This document shows positions 34,777-43,780 of a stretch of 64,000 bases of DNA, one piece after another. The first letter of the stretch is position 1. Each line of letters opens with the position of its first letter. The DNA comes from Noviherbaspirillum autotrophicum (lineage in GTDB: Bacteria > Pseudomonadota > Gammaproteobacteria > Burkholderiales > Burkholderiaceae_D), in contig NZ_JWJG01000028.1 of assembly GCF_000818395.1 (NCBI RefSeq), forward strand, positions 670,853 to 734,852, in the 5' to 3' direction. A program made the position numbers and the translations under genes. The notes beneath the pieces are model-generated. The model had not been told where the DNA came from. It worked only from the letters and a program-made list of their open reading frames with translations, and searched no databases.

Positions 34777-36450
34777 ATGCATACGAACTACGATTTCATC
34801 GTGATCGGCTCCGGTTTCGGCGGCAGCGTGTCGGCACTGCGCCTGGCCGAAAAGGGCTACCGGGTTGCCGTCATCGAGCAGGGACGGCGCTGGACGCCGG
34901 ACAATCTGCCCAAAAGCACCTGGTCGCTGTCGCGCTGGATGTGGCGCCCGGCGCTGGGATTGCACGGCTTTTTCAGCATGCGCTTTTTCAAGCACGTCGT
35001 TGTTCTGCATGGCAACGCCGTCGGCGGCGGCTCCATCACCTATGCCAACACCCTGCTGGTCCCGCCCGACAGGATCTGGCGCGAAGGCAGCTGGGCCGGC
35101 CTGCAGGATTGGGAGCGCGTGATGCCGCAGCATTTCGCGACCGCGCGCCGCATGCTCGGCGTGACCACCAATCGCCGCCTGGGCGCGGCCGACCTGCGCC
35201 TGAAGGAAATGGCGCGCGCGGCCGGCGTCGACGCCAGTTTTTACCCGACCGAGGTCGGCGTCTTCTTCGGCAGGGATAGCGACGCGCCGGGCACCACCTA
35301 TGCCGATCCGTTTTTCGGCGGGGAAGGGCCGCCGCGCACGTCCTGCCATGGCTGCGGCGGCTGCATGGTGGGCTGCCGTCACGGCGCGAAGAATTCGCTC
35401 GACCAGAACTACCTGTACCTGGCCGAGAAAAAAGGCGCCGAACTGCTTGCCGAAACCCGGGTGGTCGACGTCAAGCCGCTACAGTCCAGGTCGGATGGCG
35501 CGGCCGGTTACGAAGTGGAAACGCTGGCCTTGGCCGGCCCGTCGCGCGGGCAGAGGCGCCGCTTCACCTGCCGCGGCGTCGTGTTCGCCGCCTCCTCGCT
35601 GGGCACGCAGGAGTTGCTGTTCCGCCTGAAGGAGAAAAAATCGTTGCCGCGCATTTCGGATGCGCTCGGCAAGCATGTGCGCACCAATGCCGAATCGATC
35701 ATCGGCATCCGCTTTCCCGGCTCCAAGGTCGACCTGTCGAAAGGCATTGCGATCGGCTCGGGCGTGTACATCGATGAGCATACGCATATCGAGACGACGC
35801 GCTATCCGAACGGCTCCGACACGATGGGCTTGCTCAGCACGGTCATGACGCTCGGGCGTCCCGGCTGGACGCGCCCCTTCACCTGGCTGGCCACGCTGGC
35901 CAAGCTCATGCTCACCAAGCCGCTCACCACGCTGCGCCTGTTGACCCCGTTCGGCTTTGCGCGCGAGACCATGATCTTCCTGTGCATGCAGACGCTGGAC
36001 GGGCACTTGACGATGCGCCTGAAACGGCGCTGGTTCTGGCCGTTTTCCAAGCAACTGACCACGCACGGCAAGAAGATTCCCACCTTCATCCCCGCCGCCA
36101 ACGATTTCGTCGTCAAGGCCGCGCAAGCCACCGGCGGCGTGCCGATGACATCGCTCACCGAGATCCTGCTCGACGTGCCGACCACGGCGCATTGCATGGG
36201 CGGCGCTGCCATCGGCCGCACGCGCGCTGAGGGCGTGTGCGACGGCCAGAACCGCGTGTTCGGCTATGCCAACATGTATATCTGCGACGGCTCCATGCTC
36301 GGTGCGAATCTCGGCGTCAATCCCAGCCTGACCATCACGGCGTTGACCGAGCATGCAATGAGCCATATCCCGCCGTATGAGCAGCAGCGGTGGGACGCCT
36401 GCGGGGCGGACGCTACTGGGGCATCGGCACAACTTGTCACGCCAGGCTGA
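34777..36450 (+). CDS. GMC family FAD oxidoreductase (cholesterol-oxidase-like)
   Basis: 557 residues. The N-terminal dinucleotide fold (FIVIGSGFGGSVSALRLAEKG) binds FAD. VLHGNAVGGGSITYANT is the second GMC-type FAD contact. The C-terminal TTAHCMGGAAIGRT and GANLGVNPSLTITAL close the FAD site. A Cys-rich motif (CHGCGGCMVGCRHGAKNSL) near residues 190-207 is a feature of the bacterial cholesterol-oxidase-like/GMC subgroup. The substrate is probably a sterol-like or other alcohol, but that is inference. AGGAGG precedes the ATG. Confidence 0.9.
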   Translation: MHTNYDFIVIGSGFGGSVSALRLAEKGYRVAVIEQGRRWTPDNLPKSTWSLSRWMWRPALGLHGFFSMRFFKHVVVLHGNAVGGGSITYANTLLVPPDRIWREGSWAGLQDWERVMPQHFATARRMLGVTTNRRLGAADLRLKEMARAAGVDASFYPTEVGVFFGRDSDAPGTTYADPFFGGEGPPRTSCHGCGGCMVGCRHGAKNSLDQNYLYLAEKKGAELLAETRVVDVKPLQSRSDGAAGYEVETLALAGPSRGQRRRFTCRGVVFAASSLGTQELLFRLKEKKSLPRISDALGKHVRTNAESIIGIRFPGSKVDLSKGIAIGSGVYIDEHTHIETTRYPNGSDTMGLLSTVMTLGRPGWTRPFTWLATLAKLMLTKPLTTLRLLTPFGFARETMIFLCMQTLDGHLTMRLKRRWFWPFSKQLTTHGKKIPTFIPAANDFVVKAAQATGGVPMTSLTEILLDVPTTAHCMGGAAIGRTRAEGVCDGQNRVFGYANMYICDGSMLGANLGVNPSLTITALTEHAMSHIPPYEQQRWDACGADATGASAQLVTPG

Positions 36451-36562
36451 GCGCGGAGCGCTTGATTTCAGTCAAGAAATTAAGAGCCCGGGCTGCCCGT
36501 TCAAAACATCCATGATTAAATCATTTCTCGATGGATACTTGACACGCAAATGGGGTTTTCGA

Positions 36563-37030
36563 ATGCGCAACTCAGCGATAACAAGCATAGCCGATGCATC
36601 ATCTCTCTCCTGGACCGATGCGTTGTTGACCGGCCACGAACGGATTGATGCCGATCACCGCCACATCTTTGACATCGCCCATCGGCTGGAAGCGGAACTT
36701 CTGGCTCCGCCGGAACATTCCGTGGTGGGCGAAGTTCTGGTCGAACTGATCGAATACACGGGCGAGCACTTCCTGCGGGAAGAGGCGGTCATGCGGTCGA
36801 TCCGGTTTGCCCGCTATGACGAGCACAAGCGCGAACACGACTTGCTGGTGCAAAAGGTGAACGCGCTCCACCGGAACTTCATGGACGGCAACGGCGATTC
36901 GCCGGGCGAGGTGCTGGACTTTTTGCGCATGTGGCTGACGCATCATATCCTGCATCTGGACATGGAACTGGTGCGCGGCGTGAAAGCGGCCGGCGCGCCA
37001 GAGGAAACCGCCTCTGCGCAAGATGATTGA
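36563..37030 (+). CDS. Bacteriohemerythrin
   Basis: 155 residues from the ATG at 36563 (alternative in-frame ATG at 36512). The di-iron ligands of hemerythrin are all visible: GHERIDADHRHIF, GEHFLREE, HKREHDLL and the HHILHLD end. These proteins bind O2 and are used for storage, delivery or sensing. It stands alone between the GMC oxidoreductase and convergent signalling genes. Confidence 0.9.
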   Translation: MRNSAITSIADASSLSWTDALLTGHERIDADHRHIFDIAHRLEAELLAPPEHSVVGEVLVELIEYTGEHFLREEAVMRSIRFARYDEHKREHDLLVQKVNALHRNFMDGNGDSPGEVLDFLRMWLTHHILHLDMELVRGVKAAGAPEETASAQDD

Positions 37031-37086
37031 TGCATGAGAGGCGGCATGGCGTATCCAGGCCGCCCTCGAACCACTTCATCCTCCCT

Positions 37087-38793
37087 CTAACGCGCGAGTT
37101 GCCAGACACTGTTCCTGTTTTCGATATCTTCGCTGGATAGCGGATGGCAGAACAGGTAGCCCTGCATTTCCAGGCATCCGCAGGAGCGCAGGAATTCTTC
37201 CTGTTGCGGCGTTTCCACGCCTTCGGCGATCACCGCCAGACCGAGATTGCGGGCAAGCGACACGATCGCTTTAATGATCGGACGGTCGGCCTTGGCATCC
37301 GTGATGTCCTTGACGAAGGAGCGGTCGATCTTGAGTTTGTGCACCGGGAAGCGCTGCAGGTAATGCAGGCTGGAATAACCGGTGCCGAAGTCGTCGATCG
37401 CGAGGCGGATGCCCATGTCGCGCAGTTGCGTCAGTGTCGAGATCACCGCTTCCTCGTTGTGCAGCGCGATATTTTCAGTGATTTCCAGTTCCAGGCAGCG
37501 CCGGTCCAGGCCGGTTTCGTCGAGCACGCGCCGCACCGTCTGCACCAGCCCGGCCTGCCGGAACTGCACCGCTGACAGGTTGACCGCGACCCGGATCGGC
37601 GGATGGGCTGCCTGCTGCCATTTCAGTGCCTGCAGACAGGCGGTGCGCAGCACCCACTCGCCGACCGGCACGATGAGGCCGGTCTCTTCCAGCAGCGGAA
37701 TGAAAGCCGCCGGCGAAATGCGTTCGCCGCCCGGCGGCTGCCAGCGCAGCAGCGCCTCGACGCCGACGATTCTGCCGCTCGGCACGTCATATTGCGGCTG
37801 GTAATGCAGCACGAATTCATTCTGCTTGAGCGCGCGGTGCAATGCATGTTCCAAGACCAGCCGCTCCTGTTCGGCAGCATTCATCGCTGGATCGAAGAAG
37901 CGGTGGTTGCACGCGCCGCCGGAGCGCGCCTGGTTCATCGCGATTTCGGCGTTGACGATCAGTGCGTGGAAATCGCGCCCGTCGCGCGGATAGGCGCTGA
38001 TGCCGATGCGCTGGGTAAGGAACAGCTCATGCTCGGCAATCTTCAGCGGGCGGGAGACTTCTTCGTTGAGCCGGCCGAGGACGGCGAGCGGCTCGGCGGC
38101 CCCGTCCTGCCCGGTCAGCAGGATGGCAAACCTGTCGCCGCCGACGTTGGCCACCAGGCCGGCGGTGCCGACGCTGTTTCTGATCCTCTGGCCGACCAGG
38201 CGCAAGGCGTGGTCGGCGGCATCCATGCCCAGCGTTCGCGTGATCTGCGAAAAGCGGTTGATGTTGACCATCATGAGCGTCAGCGTACGGCCGGCGCCGA
38301 TCAGACGCTGTACTTTTTTCGCCAGGAATTCGCGGTTCGGCAGGCCGGTCAGCTGGTCGTAGTAGGCCATCTGACGCAGGTGTTCGCGCGCCTCGCGCAG
38401 GCCGACGATGGCGGACGCCTTCATCAGCTCGCGCTTTACCGCCGGCACCAGTCGGGAGCGATGCTCCTTGCTGATCATGTCGGCCGCCCCAGCCATCATG
38501 GTCGCGGTCGCGGTATCCTCCGTCATCGAACCGGACACGACGATGAAGGGCGTATCGCTGCCATTCTCCTGCACGATGCGCAGCGCCGACGGCGCGTCCA
38601 GTGTCGGCATGCCGTGGTCGCAGATGACGACGTCCCATTGTTGCCGCAACAGCGCGTCGCGCAGCGCGGCAGGCGAATCGACGCGCTCGTGCAGGATGTC
38701 GTCGAATTCGCCGCCCAGCGTATCGAGCAGAAGCTCCTTGTCATCTTCGGAGTCTTCGACGAACAGGACATGCAGTGTTTTCTTATTGCTCAT
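37087..38793 (-). CDS. Response regulator with degenerate GGDEF and intact EAL (c-di-GMP phosphodiesterase)
   Basis: 568 residues. REC domain (residues 1-125) with acidic pocket VEDSEDD, phospho-Asp in VICDHGMP and Lys in ISKEH. The GGDEF domain's active site reads GGDRF and the I-site RxxD is absent, so it should not make c-di-GMP. The EAL domain is complete (GVEALLRW, LELEITEN, DDFGTGYSSL, KIDRSFV, IAEGVET). Prediction: a phosphorylation-controlled phosphodiesterase, possibly with GTP-binding regulation by the GGDRF domain. It starts 3 bp downstream of a receiver-only gene on the same strand and is convergent to hemerythrin. Confidence 0.93.
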   Translation of the reverse strand: MSNKKTLHVLFVEDSEDDKELLLDTLGGEFDDILHERVDSPAALRDALLRQQWDVVICDHGMPTLDAPSALRIVQENGSDTPFIVVSGSMTEDTATATMMAGAADMISKEHRSRLVPAVKRELMKASAIVGLREAREHLRQMAYYDQLTGLPNREFLAKKVQRLIGAGRTLTLMMVNINRFSQITRTLGMDAADHALRLVGQRIRNSVGTAGLVANVGGDRFAILLTGQDGAAEPLAVLGRLNEEVSRPLKIAEHELFLTQRIGISAYPRDGRDFHALIVNAEIAMNQARSGGACNHRFFDPAMNAAEQERLVLEHALHRALKQNEFVLHYQPQYDVPSGRIVGVEALLRWQPPGGERISPAAFIPLLEETGLIVPVGEWVLRTACLQALKWQQAAHPPIRVAVNLSAVQFRQAGLVQTVRRVLDETGLDRRCLELEITENIALHNEEAVISTLTQLRDMGIRLAIDDFGTGYSSLHYLQRFPVHKLKIDRSFVKDITDAKADRPIIKAIVSLARNLGLAVIAEGVETPQQEEFLRSCGCLEMQGYLFCHPLSSEDIENRNSVWQLAR

Positions 38794-38796
38794 TTT

Positions 38797-39177
38797 TCAC
38801 CTCCGATCGGCTCGTGGTTGCGATTGCGGCATGGCGAGATGCAGCGCCAGATCCTCGAAGTCGCGCGACTTGTCGAGAAAAGCGTCGGCACCCAGCGCCA
38901 GGCAGGTGTTGCGGTACTGCGGCGCGCTCTTGTTGGTGAGGACGATGATGCGCAGCGCCGGCCACAGCGGTCGGACGCGGCGCAGCACCTCGATGCCGTT
39001 TCCCCGTGCAAGCGTCAGGTCCAGTATCACGACATCGGGACGGCAGGCCGCGATGCCGGCGATGGCGTCGTCCTGGCTGTTTGCTTCGGCGATCACTTCG
39101 GCGCCCGGTATTTCGGAGACGACGCGACGCAGATGCCCAAGGATCACGTCGCTGTCTTCGACGAGAAAGATTTTCAT
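38797..39177 (-). CDS. Stand-alone CheY-like response regulator
   Basis: 126 residues, one receiver domain: LVEDSD acidic pair, VVILDLTLARGNGIEV with phospho-Asp, IIVLTN switch Thr and FLDKS Lys. There is no output domain, so it may compete for phosphate or act by protein contact. It lies 3 bp upstream of the REC-GGDRF-EAL gene and is surely in the same operon, with its own upstream region (39178-39341). Confidence 0.92.
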   Translation of the reverse strand: MKIFLVEDSDVILGHLRRVVSEIPGAEVIAEANSQDDAIAGIAACRPDVVILDLTLARGNGIEVLRRVRPLWPALRIIVLTNKSAPQYRNTCLALGADAFLDKSRDFEDLALHLAMPQSQPRADRR

Positions 39178-39341
39178 GAAAGCGATTTGTCCAACATGAC
39201 TCGGTAGGGTGTCATGTTGTTGCTTTCCAGGAAAAAACGAAATCGGTGAAGCCTTATTTCAGGGTGGGAAGAGATGAAGAGGAGGGTAGGAGAATTCCCA
39301 CGGCGGGGCGGCAGATAGCGCGGCGTTGCGCTACCGGCCGA
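39178..39341. promoter_or_regulatory. Control region of the receiver/phosphodiesterase operon
   Basis: It contains a perfect 9-bp inverted repeat, CAACATGAC (39192-39200) / GTCATGTTG (39211-39219), just before the receiver gene, and GGGTAGGAGAATTCCC (39284-39299), which shares GGGTAGGAG with the perfect palindrome at 43651-43670. A binding site for the neighbouring NarL-type regulator is inferred. Confidence 0.45.
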
Positions 39342-39995
39342 TTACTCCGTCGCTTGCCCGTTGTCGTCGATCAGTCCATGCCTGAGCGCATAGCGGATCA
39401 GATCGGTTGAAGTGGTGAAGTTCATCTTCTGCATGATGCGGGTCTTGTGCGTGCTGATGGTTTTCACGCTCAGGTGCAGTTGTTCGCCGATGGCGGTGAT
39501 GCCCATGCCGGAGGCGATCAGCCGGAATACTTCGTACTCGCGGTCGGTCAGCAGCGTATGGGGCGGAGCCTCGGCGTTGGCGGTCAGCCTCAGCGCCAGG
39601 TTTTCCGCGACGGCCGCACTGATGAACATGCCGCCGCCAGCCACCTTGCGTATGGCCTGGACGAGGTCGGCGGAGGCGCTGTCCTTGCACAGGTATCCCG
39701 CTGCGCCGGCCTTCAGCGAGCGCACTGCATACTGGTCTTCCTTCTGCATGCTGAGGATCAGCACCGGCAGTTTCGGCTTTTCGCTCTTGATCTGCTTGAG
39801 CAGGTCGATGCCGCTCTTACCCGGCATCGCCATGTCCAGCACCATCACGTCCCAGTCCTGTTCGCGCACTTTCGCTAGCGCGTCAAAGCCGTTGTCGGCT
39901 TCGCCGGCGACCGTCATGTCCGGGCATTCCGACAGAATCTGCTTCAGTCCGTCGCGCAGGATGGTGTGGTCGTCCGCGATCAATATCCTGATCAT
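39342..39995 (-). CDS. NarL/FixJ family response regulator
   Basis: 217 residues. REC domain with phospho-Asp in VMVLDMAMPGKSG, Ser/Thr switch in LILSMQ and Lys in LCKDS; LuxR-type HTH (LLTDREYEVFRLIASGMGI to STHKTRIMQKMNF). The DNA-binding partner of the histidine kinase, whose stop codon overlaps its start by 4 bp (ATGA), so expression is coupled. Palindromes upstream of the kinase operon and before the downstream receiver gene are candidate targets. Confidence 0.94.
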   Translation of the reverse strand: MIRILIADDHTILRDGLKQILSECPDMTVAGEADNGFDALAKVREQDWDVMVLDMAMPGKSGIDLLKQIKSEKPKLPVLILSMQKEDQYAVRSLKAGAAGYLCKDSASADLVQAIRKVAGGGMFISAAVAENLALRLTANAEAPPHTLLTDREYEVFRLIASGMGITAIGEQLHLSVKTISTHKTRIMQKMNFTTSTDLIRYALRHGLIDDNGQATE

Positions 39996-41488
39996 GCCTG
40001 TTTCTCCAGCGAGTTGACGGGAAGGCTGGCCTCGATGCGCGTGCCCTTGCCCGGCTCGCTCGATATGTCGAGCGAGCCGCCGAGCAGCTTGACGCGCTCG
40101 TGCATGCCGAGCAGCCCATAGGTTTTCTTTCCACGCTCCGCAGGTGGCGGCAGGCCACGGCCGTCGTCCTTGACGATCAGCAGCATCTCATTCGGCAGGT
40201 CCTGCAGCTGCACGGTCACCTTGCTTGCCTGCGCATGGCGCGCGACGTTGGTCAGCGATTCTTGCAGCACGCGAAACAGCGTGGTGGCGGTGCGGTCGTC
40301 GAGTTCATAATGATCCCGGCTCATTGCAAGCGCGCAAGCGATGCCGGTCTGGTCGGCGAATTTCGCCACGTGATGCTCGATGGCCGCAGCCAGGCCGAGG
40401 TCGTCGAGCATGCCGGGGCGCAGGTCTTCCGAAATGCGGCGGATCGAATCGACCGTCTTTTCGACCAGCGACAGCATCGCCGCCAGCTTGTCGCCGACTT
40501 GCTGCTCGCGTTGCGGCAGCCTGCGGTCGAGCCAGATCAGGTCGATGCGCAGCGCCGTCAGCGCCTGCCCGAGCTCGTCGTGCAGCTCGCGCGCGATGCG
40601 GGTGCGTTCGTCTTCGCGCACCTGCTGCAGGAATGCCGACAGTTCCTGCAGCTGGCGGCGCGATTCCTGCAGTTCGCACTCGGCCCGCTTGCGTTCGGTG
40701 ATGTCCCGGAAGGCCGTGACCGTGCCGACCACCCTGCCATCCTCGACAATCGGCGAGGCGACATAGGTGACCGGGAAGACGGTGCCGTCCTTGCGCACCA
40801 GCACGTCGTCCTCCACATGGCAGCCTTCTCCGTTGCAGGCCGCACGAAACAGCGAGCATTGCGACCGGGGCAGGGGCGAGCCGTCTGGACGCTGATGGTG
40901 GACGGTGTCGTGCACTGAACGCTGCGCCAGTTCCGCCTGCGTCCAGCCGAGCAGGCGCTCCGCTTCGGCATTCATCAGCAGCAGCCGACTGTCGGTGTCG
41001 AGCACCAGCAGGCCTTCGCCCAGCGACTGCGTGATGTTTTCCAGCAGCCTGCGGTTTGCGGCCAGCGCCCGGTCCGCCTCGCGCCGCTGGGCGCGCTGCG
41101 CCGCTTCCTTGATTTCGCGCTCGATGGCCGGGCCGAGGCGCGCGAGATTGCCCTTCATGACGTAATCGTTGGCGCCGGCCTTCATCAGCGCGACCGCATC
41201 CATTTCGCCGATGAAGCCGGACACGACGATGAGCGGAATGTCCTGGCCACTTTCGCGCAGCAGTCGCAGCGCATCGTAGGCATTGAAAGCGGGCAGGTTG
41301 AAGTCGGACAGCACCACATCCCATCGCTCATCGGCCAGCGCAGACCGCATCTCGGCTGCGGTATCCACGCGCCGGTAATGCAGGCCGTAGCCGGCCGCTT
41401 CCAGTTCGAGGCACAACAGGTCGGCGTCGTCGGCCGAGTCCTCGACATGCAGGATGCGCAGTGCGGGTAGCATCAGTTGCTGCTCCAT
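39992..41488 (-). CDS. REC-PAS-HisKA_3 sensor histidine kinase
   Basis: 498 residues, soluble. A receiver domain (phospho-Asp in VVLSDFNLPAFNAYD, Lys in YVMKGN) is followed by a PAS domain with PAC (about 150-270), then HisKA_3 (RIARELHDELGQALTALRIDL, phospho-His in the ELHDELG box) and HATPase (DDGRGL, GLLGMHERVKLLGG). NarL-type kinase; its likely output is the NarL/FixJ regulator next to it. The N-terminal receiver could be phosphorylated by the upstream MASE3 kinase, making a relay. It overlaps the upstream receiver gene by 16 bp. Confidence 0.93.
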   Translation of the reverse strand: MEQQLMLPALRILHVEDSADDADLLCLELEAAGYGLHYRRVDTAAEMRSALADERWDVVLSDFNLPAFNAYDALRLLRESGQDIPLIVVSGFIGEMDAVALMKAGANDYVMKGNLARLGPAIEREIKEAAQRAQRREADRALAANRRLLENITQSLGEGLLVLDTDSRLLLMNAEAERLLGWTQAELAQRSVHDTVHHQRPDGSPLPRSQCSLFRAACNGEGCHVEDDVLVRKDGTVFPVTYVASPIVEDGRVVGTVTAFRDITERKRAECELQESRRQLQELSAFLQQVREDERTRIARELHDELGQALTALRIDLIWLDRRLPQREQQVGDKLAAMLSLVEKTVDSIRRISEDLRPGMLDDLGLAAAIEHHVAKFADQTGIACALAMSRDHYELDDRTATTLFRVLQESLTNVARHAQASKVTVQLQDLPNEMLLIVKDDGRGLPPPAERGKKTYGLLGMHERVKLLGGSLDISSEPGKGTRIEASLPVNSLEKQA

Positions 41489-41913
41489 GCGGGCGGTGGT
41501 TCGTTGAGCATCAGCCAGTACATGCCGAGCTGGCGCACCGCGTCGATGAAGTCGGTAAACACCACCGGCTTGCGGATGTAGCTGTTGCAGCCGAGGTTGT
41601 AGCTGTTGATCATGTCGCTTTCTTCCTTGGACGTGGTGAGCACCACCACCGGCAGCAGGCGCGTACGCTGCTCCTCGCGCAAGCGCTTCAACACTTCCAG
41701 GCCGTCCACCTTGGGCAGCTTCAGGTCGAGCAGGATCAGATTCGGCAGTGCATGGCCTTTGCCTTGCGGGTCGAGCAGATAGTCGAGCGCTTCGGCGCCG
41801 TCCCTGGCCACCACCACTTCATTGAGCAGCTTGCTTTCCTGGAAGGCGATTCGCGTCAGCTCCTCGTCGTCCGGATTATCCTCGACCAGCAGGATGATCA
41901 TCTTATTCAGCAT
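41473..41913 (-). CDS. Rcp1-like single-domain response regulator
   Basis: 146 residues from the ATG at 41913. Receiver of the Rcp1 type (VEDNPDDEELTRIAF, phospho-Asp in LILLDLKLPKVDGLEV, Lys in YIRKPV). Such proteins usually pair with phytochrome-like kinases, and the gene upstream encodes a kinase with that type of HisKA domain. It overlaps that gene by 11 bp and the next gene by 16 bp, so translation of the three is linked. Confidence 0.92.
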   Translation of the reverse strand: MLNKMIILLVEDNPDDEELTRIAFQESKLLNEVVVARDGAEALDYLLDPQGKGHALPNLILLDLKLPKVDGLEVLKRLREEQRTRLLPVVVLTTSKEESDMINSYNLGCNSYIRKPVVFTDFIDAVRQLGMYWLMLNEPPPAWSSN

Positions 41914-43546
41914 GTATGGATTCCGTTTTTTCGTCTTCGTGCCCGCCGCACGAGAAATAAAAGGTGGCGCCTTCGCCTTCCTTGCCTTGCGCCCAGGCGC
42001 GCCCGCCGTGCTTGCGCACGATGCGCTGCACGGTCGCCAGGCCGATGCCGGAGCCGTCGAATTCACTGGCCGCATGCAGGCGCTGGAAGGCGTTGAACAG
42101 CTTGTGTGCGTATTCCATGCTGAAGCCGGCGCCGTTGTCGCGCACGAAAATGACCGCTGCGCCTTCGTCGGAGGTGATACCGACTTCGATGCGGGCCGCA
42201 GGCCGCTTGCCGGTGAACTTCCAGGCGTTGCCCATCAGGTTTTCCAGCACGATGCGCATCAGCTTGGGATCGGCGTCGACGACCATGCCCGGCGCGATCA
42301 CGAATTCGACCTGGCGCTGACCATCGGCCTGCTGCAGATCCTTCGCGATGTTGTGCGCAAGCTGCGTGATATCCACCCTGCTGCGCGCCGTTTCCTGGCG
42401 GCTGACCCGCGACAGGTGCAGGATATCGTCGATCAATTCGCCCATGCGCCGGCTCGCGCGCTGCACGCGTTCCAGGTAATCCTTGCCCTTGGCGTCGAGC
42501 AGCGCATCGTAGTTCTTGCTCAGGATCTGGGAAAAGCCGTCGATCGCCCGCAGCGGCGCGCGCAGATCGTGCGACACCGAATAGCTGAAGGATTCGAGCT
42601 CCTTGTTTGCCTGCTCCAGCTGGCGGGTGCGCAGCGCCACGCGCTGTTCCAACGACAGGTTCAGGTGCCGCAGCGCTTCCTCCGCACGCCTGCGCTCGCC
42701 GATTTCGACGCGCAGCCGCTGGAACGGCTCGCGCACGCTGGAGACAAACCCGGCGCGATACAGGAACAGGTAGAAGACGATCTTGAGCAGGTGGCCAAGC
42801 AGGTTGAAGATGTCGGTCACGCTGACGTACGCGGTGAAGCACAGCTCGCTCAGTACGCCGATCACCGCGATTCCAAAAAAGCTCGCCGCGTCATAGGTTC
42901 TGTCGCGCCGTGCCCGCCGGTACAGCAGCACCGCCGCCGCCGCCATGATGGAGATAATGGCCCATTCGGCGACGATCTTGAAGCCGGTCAGGCCGGCGCC
43001 GTCGATGAAGGTGTCCGGCCACCAGTGCTGCCGGAACAAACCCAGCCAGTACACCACGGCCGTGAGCGTCAGGCCGGCACCCAGCGCGATGTATCGGCTG
43101 CGGCTGTCGGCAAACGGGGCGGGCTGGCGGATCGCGACGGTCAGCATCGAGAGGGCGGCGATCAGCCGTGCCGCCAGCCAGAAGTTGATGGCCTTGGCCG
43201 GGCCAGACGGCGTGACGAAATCGGGCATGCCCCTGTAGGACAGCATGTGGGCAATGTCGATCAGGCCGACCGCAAGCGCTGCGCAGCCGAGGATCACGAT
43301 ATTGCCCGAACGCTCCTTGCTGTACGCGTTCCACACCACCCCGAACAGCAGCAGCGCCACCGTGACGGAAAACAGCTCCACCAAGGTGTGCAGCCACAGC
43401 GGCATCAGGGACACGCCATGCAGCATGCGCAGCGACGGCAAAAGCCACACTGCGGCGCAGGCGAGGGCGAGGACAACCAGCATCAGCTCCATTCTGCGCA
43501 ATGGCGGAATGGCGTCGATTGTCTTGCTTGACAAGGAAGGGGTCAT
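41903..43546 (-). CDS. MASE3 membrane sensor histidine kinase
   Basis: 547 residues. The N-terminal 265 residues form a polytopic membrane sensor with about eight hydrophobic helices, matching MASE3 (for example HTLVELFSVTVALLLFGVVW and IAHMLSYRGMPDFVTPSGPAKA). A short coiled coil leads to HisKA (SVSHDLRAPLRAIDGF with phospho-His) and HATPase (NLMGNAWKFTGK, VRDNGAGF, GSGIGLATVQRI). The ligand of MASE3 domains is unknown. First gene of the kinase/receiver/kinase/NarL operon. The true start may be at the internal MELMLVV. Confidence 0.93.
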   Translation of the reverse strand: MTPSLSSKTIDAIPPLRRMELMLVVLALACAAVWLLPSLRMLHGVSLMPLWLHTLVELFSVTVALLLFGVVWNAYSKERSGNIVILGCAALAVGLIDIAHMLSYRGMPDFVTPSGPAKAINFWLAARLIAALSMLTVAIRQPAPFADSRSRYIALGAGLTLTAVVYWLGLFRQHWWPDTFIDGAGLTGFKIVAEWAIISIMAAAAVLLYRRARRDRTYDAASFFGIAVIGVLSELCFTAYVSVTDIFNLLGHLLKIVFYLFLYRAGFVSSVREPFQRLRVEIGERRRAEEALRHLNLSLEQRVALRTRQLEQANKELESFSYSVSHDLRAPLRAIDGFSQILSKNYDALLDAKGKDYLERVQRASRRMGELIDDILHLSRVSRQETARSRVDITQLAHNIAKDLQQADGQRQVEFVIAPGMVVDADPKLMRIVLENLMGNAWKFTGKRPAARIEVGITSDEGAAVIFVRDNGAGFSMEYAHKLFNAFQRLHAASEFDGSGIGLATVQRIVRKHGGRAWAQGKEGEGATFYFSCGGHEDEKTESIHAE

Positions 43547-43780
43547 GCCGGGGCAGGAGCAGGTTGATTAATGTTGCTTTTTAGTAATTTTATTATAAAG
43601 CCCCTACTTTAAGTAGGAATTTAAGGAGGGCGCATGCCGGGCCGCAGGCCGGGTAGGAGTTCTCCTACCCGCGCTCTCATGTCTTCCCACGCCAAGATAA
43701 GCATTCGCTGATTCTGCATTTTGTTTCTACAAGGCATCATTCGGGCCATTCATCCACATCGGACCCGACAGGACACCACC
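43547..43780. promoter_or_regulatory. Divergent control region with palindromes (kinase operon / cheW)
   Basis: Contains CCTACTT-T-AAGTAGG (43603-43617) and GGGTAGGAG-TT-CTCCTACCC (43651-43670), both perfect, 48 bp apart, sharing the GTAGGA/TCCTAC word. The AT-rich stretch 43571-43610 is a likely promoter area. NarL/FixJ-type dimers bind inverted heptamers of this kind; control by the regulator at 39342-39995 is inference. Confidence 0.6.

Noticed and set aside
37603-39207. 534-codon plus-strand frame across the REC-GGDRF-EAL and receiver genes
   Set aside because: Spans two real minus-strand genes and their stop/start junction; no protein family seen.
41822-43531. 569-codon plus-strand frame across the MASE3 kinase
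   Set aside because: Antisense of a gene with intact HisKA and HATPase boxes; composition is typical of shadows.
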